Origin: Pontederia crassipes
Taxonomy: Eukaryota > Streptophyta > Magnoliopsida > Commelinales > Pontederiaceae
DNA length: 64,000 nucleotides
Assembly (NCBI GenBank): GCA_030549335.1
Contig: CM060198.1
Span: 39,534,353-39,598,352, forward strand
Direction: 5' to 3'
In this document: positions 35,199-45,360 of the stretch, one piece after another
Numbering within the stretch: position 1 is the stretch's first letter
Layout of the letters: every line of letters starts with the position of its first letter
Made by a program: the position numbers and the translations under genes
The notes under the pieces: generated by a model
What the model was told of the DNA's origin: nothing
The model's input: only the letters and a program-made list of their open reading frames with translations
Database searches by the model: none

Positions 35199-35488
35199 GA
35201 TTCAATTGTTTTCAATGTCTTGATTGTTTATCTCTTCTTTAAATATCTTTCTTCTTCTTCCTTCTCTTTGCAATCTCCATCTTCTATTGAATCTTCTCTC
35301 AGGTCCAGGATTAGACAAGTATAGATCTTACATATATTAAAATTAGAAGTATCAGGTTCAAACAAAAAAAATCAGACAGAATTGACAATTCAGGGTGATT
35401 GTGAAGTAAAAGAAAACTAAGCTGAAAAATGTGATAATAGAAAAATTTGAAACTAATCTAAACTACATAAAGTAAATCTAATCAGCCT

Positions 35489-35510
35489 AAAATCCCGGCA
35501 ATGGTGCCAA
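35489..35510 (-). other. Primer binding site of G/H (tRNA-Asp type)
   Basis: Read on the minus strand: TTGGCACCATTGCCGGGATT, close to the TGGCGCCGTTGCCGGGGA site typical of Athila/Tat/Ogre elements. It lies a few bases inside the LTR end at 35516. The leader 35199-35488 has no ORF. Confidence 0.8.
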
Positions 35511-35515
35511 AAACT

Positions 35516-38419
35516 TGATGAGTGTAAAGCTATAGGGGTGTAAGTGGATCAAGTGAAATGCAATGAATATGAAAATAAGATGGATGGTCTCAAACAAATT
35601 CTAAAAAACCCTTAGCCTTCACAAATCTACAAGTGCACGAATCATGTAGTGCCCGAGGTATCGTATCCTCAAAGATCTGAGATCTAAAGACTCACTAACT
35701 AATCTAAATTAATCCTAAACTAGAAAGGCTAAAGTAACAAGTAAGCAAACAGGAAAAGATAAAGACACAGAATCAAACTACAACTAAGTTAACTCTTTTT
35801 TATGTTTTAAAGTGATTAATATAGAATTAAAACTAACTACTTAGTTGAAAGCCTTGTTGGGTCAAAGTTTCAATGGCTTATGAAATTATATTTTGATGAA
35901 ACAAACCTCGAAAGATTAAAATGCTAAAAAAGTCCAAGAAAAAGAGATAACTTTATGCACAAACTTTGATTACATAATTGACTATGAAATGATTAGATTT
36001 TGATGAATATTCATTAGAATTCTGTTAGCTTTCCATGGACTCCAAGATCATCTAATTTGGATAACTGTGCAGAAAGTTATGATCAAAAGAGTGCAGGTCG
36101 GTCAACCTGCCGGTCGACGCAAAGAAGGCCGGTGGACAGTCCGGTCGATCAAATGAAGATGCCGGTCGTCCGATCCAGAACCGGTTGACGTCGAAACTAT
36201 ACCGGTCGACAGTCCAGTCGAAGCACCGGTCGACCGATCAGCTCAACGACTATAAATCAAAACTACGAGACTGTACCGATCGAGACACCGGTCGATAGTC
36301 CGGTCGACCGACTAGTTGCGGTAATTGAAGAAATGTCGCAACGGTCACATAGACCGGTCGACCGGTCCAGAATTTTGGTCGACCGGCCTCCGAGTCAAAT
36401 GAACAGTAATGGTCAAATTTGAAGGAGGAATTTGTGGAATAATTTTTGGACGAATTTTCCACACACCAAAGGCTATAAAAGGAGTGCCAAAGCCAGAAGC
36501 AAAGGCACCAATCCAAGCATTGAAGAAAAACTTCAAGTTGCCAAAGAGAGATCATTTTCTTGAAGTTTTCATTTTATAGCTTTCTCATCCTTTCTCTCTT
36601 CTCTTCTTGTGAGCATAGATTTGCAAAAGAGAGAAACATTTTTGTTCAAAAAAATTAGAGAGAGCTCCTGTGTAAAAGAGGTTCAAAATCTTATCTCTTG
36701 AGCGAGAGAAATAGATTAGCTGCCTAGGAGGAGAGGTTGCCTTGCCTCTCAAAGCGGAGAAAAAGGCGGTGGTATAAAGGGCCTTCTTCCTTGCCCCATT
36801 TGGAACAAAGGAAGTGCTAGTGGAATCTCCGGCGGTCTAAAGGTCGAGAAGTCAGAGCGGGGACGTAGGCCAAGGTGTGGTCGAATCTCGTCAACAAACT
36901 AGCGTGTCCATTTGAGTTTAATTTTCTCTCTCTCTCTCTCCCCCCATTCATATTGAATTTATGATCTGAATTATAAAGGATTTAAGAATCGGTTTTGTGC
37001 TTCCGCGATGATTTTTGTGAAATTGATATTTTCAATTGAACACCAATTCACCCCCCTCTTGGTGCCCTTTGGGATCCTACAAGCCCTAGAGTGGATTAGC
37101 AATTAATGACATATTCTCCTAGGAATGGGGTTCATCTAATTCTGCTATGGATGGATTAGAACAAGTCAACAGTAATATTCATATGATTCAACTTGTAAAA
37201 ATTGCTCTCGCAGTACATTAAAGTAAGAACTAATTGTCATACTTTCATATGAATGTTAGTTAGGTTGATTTAGAAAAGGTTTCAACTGATATTAGATTAT
37301 CATGGAACATATGATATCTACTAGTATGCTAACATTCCTTTTAGACATAAGCATAACAACTGAAGTCAGAAATCACAAGTACCAGTTATTACAAAGATAA
37401 ACAATTCAGCCTGCAACATAGAACAAATCAGATCCAAACACTAATGCCAATGCTCTTGGTTTATCTCTAAACATCAACGGATTTTAAAACCAACCTCTCG
37501 GTTGCTATTTCAAAATGAGATTCACATTAACAAAATCTAAATGGATGCATCAAAACACAGCATGGATAGAATGGAAGCAGAAACAAGTTTCAATGCTCTT
37601 GCTTCATTTTTGAAAAACAAGGAAATTTAGAATCAACTTCTCGGCTGCCATTACAATATGAGATTCACATTAAAAAAAGTTAAAGGACACATTCAGATCT
37701 TGACATGGATTAGAACCAAAGAACATGCTAATGTTATTTAGTCAACTCTGAGCAAGAAAAGAATCAAACATCAACTTCTCAGTTGCCATTCTAAAACAAG
37801 ATTCACATGAACAGAAACTTATTCAAAAACATTTAGAAATACACTAATATCAGTGACAAGATAAATGTTGTTCTATCATCCATGCATAGTAGAAATTATA
37901 ATACTACCAAATCCTAAGAGAGCTAAGATTTAGCTCTTCATAGATGTTAAAATCAAAATAAAGCAGAGGAGCAACAAAATAAAAAAAACATTTTCTCCTG
38001 AAATCCCTTGTTTCATATGGCATTTCATCACCCTTTGATTCCCACCAGAAGCTTATATTCCTTCTTATTTCTGCCATCTGTCCTGGTCCCCTCTTCTTTT
38101 CAAAAAGATTTCTTTCTTGCTTTTGACAGTCTGCATTGTGGTCCCCTTCTCTTTTTCTAATAGAATTGTTTTTTTCTTTTCTACCTAATTTTGATCCTGC
38201 AACAATATGAACTGCAAGCATCAATTACTCAAATGAAAATTAGACAAATAAAAACTAAATCAGCATATTATCCAGCTCCAATGTGTAAATGTATGATAAA
38301 TTACGTTGAGAAGATCAATGCATGTATATTAAGCATAATTAACAGAAAATTACCATTTCGGAGTTGTATGCACATGAATTAAGATGGAAAATGAGTAGAA
38401 ATTTAGTATGATCAGATCA
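35516..38419 (-). repeat. Element G/H LTR (split by a solo LTR)
   Basis: On the minus strand it starts TGATCTGATC at 38419 after a GGGGGAGT tract, and ends CACTCATCA at 35516 next to the primer site. Without the solo LTR (35855-37081 and its target copy) it is about 1.67 kb. Its middle shares the GAGAGGTTGATTTT-type internal repeats and other phrases with element J's LTR, so G/H and J are related families. ORF 37904-38224 is an accidental frame. Confidence 0.78.
35855..37081 (+). repeat. Solo LTR inside the G/H LTR
   Basis: A 1227-bp sequence from TGTTGGGTC to GATCCTACA, flanked by AGCCT (35850-35854) and AGCCC (37082-37086), a one-mismatch 5-bp target duplication. A TATA box (TATAAAAGGAG) lies near 36474. 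A region at 36095-36385 is packed with CGGTCGACCG-like motifs. The CT-rich and CACCCCC-containing end resembles Ty1/copia LTRs, but the family is not certain because no internal sequence remains. The two ORFs 36250-36555 and 36345-36536 are frames in the LTR. The strand shown follows the TATA box. Confidence 0.75.
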
Positions 38420-40135
38420 AACTCCCCCAAGCTCAGTCTTTTGCTTGTCCTCGAAAAAGCATTCAGATATTAAGAACAAGTGTTGAATGAAATAGTTCAC
38501 AAATGAATTCAGATTGAGTTGTTAAAATCAAATGAGTTTCCCACTTTGCTAACACTCCCTGCCATTCTTTCCAATTCCTGATTCCTTGCTGAGAAATCTT
38601 AGAGGCTAAAAAACTTCAAGCCATGGAAGGAATACTAACCATAACTAATTTGAGATTCAGTGATTTACAACTCTACTAAAAAGGTTGTACTGTCAATCTC
38701 TTGATGAATAGATTTTGGTGTTGCTTAAACAAGATAAACCTGACTTTTACTCATGATAATGCAAATAAACATGTTTGAACCTGATTTTTATTCATGTTGG
38801 TCAATAGGATAAAAATCATGGTTTTCTTCAAGAGAGCTTCCTTTTTGGATTTGTCCCTCTTTATTCATGTATGCATGAAATGCAAAATGCATGTTTTGGT
38901 TTTCTCTTTTTCTTCATTCTTGTTTCCTTTTCTACTCATGAAGTTAGCAGCACTTCAAACTCAAGTAAGGTTTACCGTCCTTAATCTAAATAGTCAAGTT
39001 TTCCTATTTAGCATAGTCGTAAAAGTTTTGATTCCATTCTAGACATCGTCTAATTTCTAACCAATCCATGAGTATTAGCTAGTGTTACCCACAAAAAGAA
39101 AATTTTCAATTGAATTGAGTTCAAATGCCTCTGAATATGAGATGATGGAAGCAAAAAGATTAACAACCAGATTAATGACTACTTGGTATTGGAGTGTTCT
39201 AATTGTTATACTGAAAGATTTCTACTTAACAATGATGAGAACAAATGATAACATGAGTTGAGCTGAACTACACTAATAATAGTGCTAACTTGGTGATAGA
39301 TATGATATGAACTTTTAAAATGATATTAAAGTACACTTGTTCTAACTTGGTGATAGATATGAGTTGAGTTTAGAAAAATACTTCAACTTTTGAAATAAGA
39401 GACAGGCATGTCTTGCTTCACTTGTTCTTTTGGGTTCATCATTTCAACATATGATATCAGCAATGGTAGTCTTGATCAACTCTTCCAAATATTGAATGAA
39501 ATCTGCAATCAATTGGAGAATGATCAATTTAGCAAAAAGTAAAAGTGCAGTGAGCATTAAGAAGGTATGGACAATTGATATGAAATTGAAATCACAGTTA
39601 TCATTACGATGATCATAACATGAGCTAGTTAATTATAATTATGATAATCTGTTATCAATTGCATTTTAGTGAAAAATCAAAGTTGTGAGTAAAGAGTACT
39701 CCTTGAGCTGAATTTAGATCAATGAAGAATGAAATTTGACCCATTCCTCTTTGACTTATTCCTGTAAAAACAAAAGGATATTAGTTATAAAAATGCTTCG
39801 GTTGCCCCCAAGAAGCGTCCTGCTTTAATGTCTTAGGCTGGACATTGTTGTAACTCTTTGTCAACTAGGGAATTCATGTGGATTTAATAGCATGAGCACT
39901 TAGCTAGATCCTCTGCTGTGGGGTTATACAATTTCAATCTTTGACCATTAACTTTGAAAATATTTGAATTTTCACTTACAAGATCCACAACTTCAAAAGG
40001 ATAAACTTAGTGAACTTTAAATGGTCCATACCATTTGGATTTCAATTTTCCAGGAAACAATTTCAGTCTTGAATTGTACAATAGAACCAAGTCTCCTTCC
40101 TTGAATTCCTTCTTCAAAATTCAGAGTTATGATAA
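38420..40135 (-). mobile_element. Element G/H 3' internal part: polypurine tract, spacer, end of pol
   Basis: On the minus strand the last part of a Tat-type pol (phrases such as KWYGPF, FEVVDL and FKVNGQRLK) is at about 40130-39890. It is followed by about 1.4 kb of non-coding spacer and a polypurine tract at 38431-38420. The order is the same as in J (10661-12315). Several breaks. Small ORFs at 38191-38382 and 38794-39042 are chance frames. Confidence 0.72.
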
Positions 40136-41591
40136 ATCTCAAACAACTTTTGGATGATGGCATTATTTCCCAAAGAAGTCTCAATCACCGTGAGATGAAA
40201 GGCATTTACTTCCTGCATTCATCTTTCATTTTTACATCATTACATTAGTTCATAGAGCACTAGGAATTCTAAAACATCTTTTCAGTGATGACATTATTTC
40301 CCAAAGAAGTCTCAATCATCGTGAGGTGAAAGACATTTACTTCTTGCCTGCATCTTTCTTCTTTGCTTAATTGAAGCTCAGGGCAACATCATTACAACTA
40401 GGCCAATGGCCCCTAGGAAATCTCAAACACCATTTCAGGTGGTGACATTATTTCTTAAGAAGTCTCGATCACCCTAGGTTGATTGTCATTTACTTCTTTA
40501 ACATAATGTGACGAGGCATTTCCTTCAATTTCATACTTCATTAGTCATCAATCCATCAAACAATGACATCAATCTCTTTGAGCCTAATTATGTTGAGCAT
40601 GCATTACGTGTCATATACAATCAATACACATCCATACATAACCTATATACATTAGAAAATAGGTTCAATACATTTTACAAGGCATTATCCAACGTCACAA
40701 CCATGCTCGGAAATGTCATGGCCACGCCCAGCATGTCATGGCCATGCCTGGTTTTGTCACGGCCGTTTCGAGTGGTGTCACAGTCGTGCCCAATTTTGTC
40801 AAGGCCCTGACAGTCTCATCTTTCCCAGCCTTAGCCAAATTTCAGCCCGCTCTTGCTCACGGTTGTGACCAAGTTGGTCACGGCCTTGCCTGTCCGGCCA
40901 TGACAAAGGTGTCACGAGCTTGACCGAAAGCCTTTTTATTGCCTCAATTCCGTTCCTCAGTCACGGTCATTCCTAGTGTTGGCACGGCCGTCCCGACGGC
41001 CTGGACTCCCCATTTCCAACCCGGAAATACCAATTTTTGAGATGGAATCTTTAAGAAATCATGCATATATCCAGAACCATCTTAAAGGACATTCATATAA
41101 ATCTAATAGGGATATAGGATGAATAAAATCATGGAAATCATAACATAAAGAAGAATTTGGGTTCTTCTCTAAAGTATACAAAATCATAGATTTAGAGCAT
41201 TATCATAATTTTTTAGACATAGGAACATAGATCTAAGCATAAAACATATAACAATTGATCAATGCACCCTCAATCACAATCCCTACCAAGAACTAGGGTG
41301 TTCTTAGATTTCTCAATCCAAAGATGAAGTCCATTGAGAGGGGAGAGAGCGATTGGATCCCCTTTATATACCTATGATCTTGTTCTTTCTCAATGTTAAT
41401 CCCCTTCCCTTGTTCATGTCCTCTTCTTCTTCCTCGTTCTCCTTTTTTTTTCTCCTCTTATGTTGCACTCGTCACGTGGGAGAAATAAGAAAAGAGAGGA
41501 GAGGGAGGGTTTGTGAGCTTTTTATAGAGTCTCGCCTAGGATTTCCTCCAAATGACTTAAATACCATTATTTAAAAATTTGGGTTGTTACA
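40136..41591 (-). repeat. Element F 5' LTR, truncated
   Basis: On the minus strand it starts TGTAACAACCC at 41591. Collinear with the 3' LTR of F: promoter-proximal part 41280-41590 matches 26330-26660, and the CACGGCCGTG-type array is at 40690-41000. The 3' part is lost at the G/H junction. A tandem array of a phrase around GACATTATTTCCCAAAGAAG recurs near 40163, 40293 and 40445. ORFs 40508-40810, 40738-40923 and 41353-41574 lie in the LTR and are not genes. Confidence 0.7.
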
Positions 41592-41717
41592 TTACTAGTT
41601 TCCGCTGCATTGTTATTAAATCATATTATTGTGATTAAGTGATGGCAAATCGGCTAGAACTTCCAAAATGATCTAATTGCTCTACAACATTTAGGCTGGA
41701 AATTTGGAGGTGTTACA
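41592..41717 (+). repeat. Element B 5' LTR, last ~125 bp only
   Basis: Matches the last 120 bases of the 3' LTR (63360-63479), including TGCATTGTTATTAAATCATA and GTGATTAAGTGATGGC. It ends GGTGTTACA at 41717, two bases before the primer site. The rest of this LTR is missing; element F's LTR starts at 41591. Confidence 0.85.
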
Positions 41718-41719
41718 AT

Positions 41720-42378
41720 TGGTAACAGAGTGTGGTTAGAACCTATGTTAAGTAAATCATAGAAGTGTTACGTGTCTAAGTTCATGTGCAACCATCATGA
41801 GCAGCCATCCAAGGTAAAGAGTATGTATGTTTTGTGCCATAAGTATGAATGTTTTATATTAACCATCTAATGTTGGTTAATTATTGTTATGTTAAGGATG
41901 TAAGCAAAAAAGTCTTCCAATGGATATGCTAATGGTTGCATCCAAATTTGATTTGTCAAATTGACTGAGGGCAATATGTAACATGAGATGTGTGAATATC
42001 GTTGTAAAGTTTAAGAATATATGGACAAATGATAAGGAATGGCCTAAAATTATGTACATGCTTGTTCATGACAATTGAACAAGTTTTCATAATCCAAGAA
42101 TTATGAAAAGATTAAGGAAACCCAAGTGAAATTCACTTTTCACAAAGGCAAATAGAAAGTTCACTAACTCTTAAGATGAAAAGTATGAAGTGGCAGCTAG
42201 AAATAGAAATACCACTAGGCAATACCTCCTAGAGACACCAGTGATGATTGAGGGAGTTAATTACTCATTTGACCTCATAGTGCTACCCATGGTAGACTAT
42301 TGTGTCATGCTAAAAATGACGAATAAATATAGTCGTAAAGTGAAAATGAAAAGAGGGTTAGTTGAGCCCAATAGTTAA
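41720..42378 (+). pseudogene. Element B primer site and decayed gag-protease
   Basis: TGGTAACAGAG (41720-41730) is a one-base variant of the initiator-Met primer site. Gag is not readable. The frame at 42190-42378 contains MIEGVNYSFDLIVLPMVDY, the strand-rich end of a chromovirus protease (compare DLIVIPMVNYDVILGMDW in element A). Much of gag and the start of RT are absent. Several breaks. Confidence 0.65.
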
Positions 42379-42379
42379 G

Positions 42380-44209
42380 TGAAAAGTATAAAGTACCCTC
42401 TAGAACCTTGTTGTGTCCGAGTAATTAGATCCGTAGGGGATTCTTGCCTAGAAACCTAAGGGTATCTGCTCTGGGATCCGTCGGTCAAAAGCCCGTTACA
42501 TGGACCACTTTGTGCAATATGGAGGATTACTAAATGTTAAAAAAAAATCTTAATGCTGAAATGTGAAATGATAATAGTATGAAAATAAGCTCCTTAGAGA
42601 CTTGTGGTTCAATATTGATGCTCTTATGAGATTGACTAATATTATTTATAGATATGTAGGAAGGACATGTTTGAATGCCAAGAATTTTGCAAGACTGGGT
42701 ATTGGTTAAGAATAGATACTATGCTGATGGTCGTGTAAAAGAACAATGGAAGAAAAGTATTGTTTTTCTGATGGAGCTATGTGCCTTATCTGAAATTTGC
42801 TTGAGGACAAAAAAAATATTAAGCTTGGGGATATTTGAGCACGAAAAATCATGCATTAATTTTAGTTTATTTAATTCATATTATTTTTAGTCTTTTGTGT
42901 TCAAGGAGGAGAGAATTGATTTCTACCTAAGTTTGTATAATTCCATTGCAAGAACTCAAAATGATAGAAAATGGCCTGAAACACAATGGAAACGAATCAA
43001 AAGCCTCTATCACGGCTGTGCCTCTCTGTGTCGCGATCATGCCATTAAAGATACATTAAAATGACTCTGTCACGGCCGTGCCGAACTAATGTCACGGCCG
43101 TGACTTCAAGAAGCTAGATGACTGTCATGGCCATGCTGAGGAGATGTCACGATCGTGACTGTATGGGAGCTCAGAATATGGTTCTGTCACGGCCATGCTA
43201 GAATGCTTAATGTCCATGTGCGTTGCCAGAAGACAACATTCTATCATGGCAGTGATGGTTGATGGTTGGACGGTTTGAAGGTAAATTTTATCCACTTTTC
43301 GGATAATTTTTTTATTTCTTCCTTTGGGGGACGAGAAAACGTATAAGAGGAGGCAGAAGAGGACTTGGAAAAGCATCCCTGAAACATAGATTTGGAGCCT
43401 ACAAAGAGGAGAAGTGCGAGAACAATAATGAAGCTCTACCGAAAAAGAGCACATGCATAGTGTCTACCATAGTTCTTTATTTTATTTTCCCAATCTTTTT
43501 CATTAGATTTGATATGGTTATTCTCATATTTATTTCTATATTAGGGTCATCCTAATTAAACCTATTTATGTTTTGAAATCTTTGTTAATATTAGTTTGAT
43601 TTGAACCTTTAATAGCATTGCAATTTCATGTTTAATGCCTTCCTTTGATTCCATGATTTATGATTTGATTGCTATCTGAAGTGATTATTTTCAGAATAGT
43701 TTCAAGTATTGATCATATTTATTGCATGCCACAATTAGGGAAATCGAAAGAGACCTAAGTTGTGTAGTTATTAAGGTGACTTGAAAAGTCCTTAATAATA
43801 ATTCTGATTGAATGCATCTTTTGATTAATTAAGTAAATTAAAGCCCGAAAAGATTGATTTATTCTAATTATTCATCAGATAGTAGTTAAAACTTGAAACA
43901 TTGGTTAACTAATTAATTCACTTTGTTATTGATTCAATTAATTCTAAGTTGAAAAAATTCATTACATTTTAATGGTGATAATTAGGTTCTTTAATCATCA
44001 AATCATTATTTCTCTAGGTGATCATTTCCTTTATTTTTATTATTTTCTTTTTATTCACGTCTGAAATCATATATTTTCTTAATTTCTCAATTAACAAGGT
44101 TAAAATAAAATTTAAGTTATTAATAGTCCTCGTGGAAATGATAACTCTACTATTCACTTTATTACTTGAGCGATTAGTGTACTTGCTAGCGTTTGCTATC
44201 AATTTTGCA
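42380..44209 (+). mobile_element. Fragment R: Tat-like 3' internal end and LTR
   Basis: About 450 bp of non-coding internal DNA leads to GCTTGAGGACAA and AAGCTTGGGGATATT, the kind of tract that precedes Tat-lineage 3' LTRs. An LTR follows (42836-44209, TGAGCACG to TTTTGCA). Its end shares TTATTACTTGAGCGA and TAGTGTACTTGCTAG-type sequence with LTR Q at 61589-61620. The array of CACGGCCGTG motifs at 42990-43250 is noted separately. It sits between B's protease remnant and RT. Other parts of R are absent. Confidence 0.65.
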
Positions 44210-44214
44210 CGCAT

Positions 44215-45360
44215 CGCCAACAAAAGTTGAAGCAGTCATGAACGGGAAAAGACCAAAGATTGTAACTGAAATTAGGAGCTTTTTGAGAATTGCCGGCAGA
44301 AGGTTCATACAAGATTTCTCCTAGATTGCTTCTCTAATAACCAAACTGACCAGGAAAGGAGAGAAGTTCAACTGGAACCAGAAGTGTGAAGAAAGTTTCT
44401 TAGAATTAAAGAAGAGACTGACTTCTGCACTAGTGTTGACAATTTCCACTGGAATCGAGAGTTTTTTGAGATTAGCTGACTACTACAGAAGGTTCATACA
44501 ATATTTCTCAAAGGTTGCTTCTGTAATGACCAAACTGACTAGGAAAGGAGAGAAGTTCAACTGGAACCAGAAGTGTGAAGAAAGGTTCTTGGAGTTAAAG
44601 AAGAGACTGACTTCTGCACCAATGTTGACAATTCCCACTGGAGTTGGACGCTACATGGTGTACAGTGATGGTATTGGTACTGGACTAGGATGTGTACTGA
44701 TGCAACACGGAAGGATGGTTGCATATGCTTCAAGGCAACTTAAAACTCATGAGAGGAACTATCCCACTCATGATTTGGAACTGACAGCTATGGTATTTGC
44801 CTTGAAGATATTGTGGCACTATTTGTATGGAGAAGAATTTGAAGTATACACTGACCACAAGAGTCTCAAGTATGTGTTCTCTCAAAAGGAACTCAACATG
44901 AGACAAAGGATATGGCTGGAGTTTTTGGAGGATTATGAGTTTGATATTCTTTACCATCCAGGGAAGGCCAACTCAGTGGCAGATGCTCTAAGCAAGAAAT
45001 ATGAATGGTCATTAGCATGTTTGAGAGTCTAGAAATGGACCCTAATTATAGGAATCACACAAGGAAAGCTGATGATGCACTGTGTCATTCAGTTTGTATT
45101 GGTGCTCAAGATTGCACAGGTATAGAAGGAGGACCCAGAATATGAAGACATGAAAGCTCTGTGTGAGAAGGGACATCCAGACTATAAGACTGATGAAGAT
45201 GAACTATTAGGTTCCAAGGCAGGCTGCGAGTACCTCAGGACAAGGAATTTAAGAAAGAAATTCTAACTGAATGCCACAAGTCAGAAATTCACTATTCAGC
45301 CATGAACTACCAAGATGTTCAACGACCTTCAGAGAACATTTTGATGGAAGCATACAGACT
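44215..45360 (+). pseudogene. Element B RT end, RNase H and integrase N-terminal region
   Basis: Starts at KVEAVMNGKRPK (the connection after RT), then YYRRFIQ.., [18 protein letters not shown] and MLTIPTG. RNase H follows with [48 protein letters not shown] and a DALSKK end (to about 45000). The integrase N-terminal region follows, to the junction with element C at about 45360. It contains a 189-bp tandem duplication (see 44267-44640). Broken. Confidence 0.85.
44267..44640. repeat. 189-bp tandem duplication in B's pol
   Basis: The segment around AGAAGGTTCATACAA at 44298 recurs at 44487. The flanking text over about 185 bases is repeated with roughly 10% change. The period is 189. Confidence 0.85.

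Larger units (their letters stand above)
32536..40135 (-). mobile_element. Element G/H: rearranged (permuted) Tat/Athila element
   Basis: Read on the minus strand from the right: end of pol (40135-39880), spacer, polypurine tract (38431-38420), LTR (38419-35516, split by a solo LTR), primer binding site, gag, protease (to about 33090), then a piece of the same LTR in inverted orientation (33084-32536). So one LTR sits between a 3' internal part and a 5' internal part, and the inverted LTR end is joined directly to internal DNA. RT, RNase H and the integrase core are absent. It lies inside pol of element F; the left boundary is near 32536 and the right near 40135. Broken. Confidence 0.7.
24655..41591 (-). 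mobile_element. Element F: Tekay/Del-like chromovirus, minus strand, heavily interrupted
   Basis: The 3' LTR is 24655-26661. The polypurine tract is at 26662-26671 plus 31075-31081, split by element E. The pol tail (chromodomain and integrase) is 31082-32535, followed by the inserted Tat element G/H. A truncated 5' LTR lies at about 40136-41591. RT, protease, gag and the primer binding site are missing. Chromodomain and LTR sequences are of the same family as element B. The two outer flanks (CACTT before 24655, TTACT after 41591) do not match, so the whole is probably a recombinant, not one clean insertion. Many breaks. Confidence 0.7.

Noticed and set aside
24655-41591. Treating F as one intact insertion with two LTRs
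   Set aside because: Outer flanks differ (CACTT versus TTACT) and lie in different host elements (M and B), and the primer site is missing.
44014-44230. Overlapping ORFs on both strands
   Set aside because: AT-rich chance frames at the end of the R LTR, running into element B; no recognisable content.
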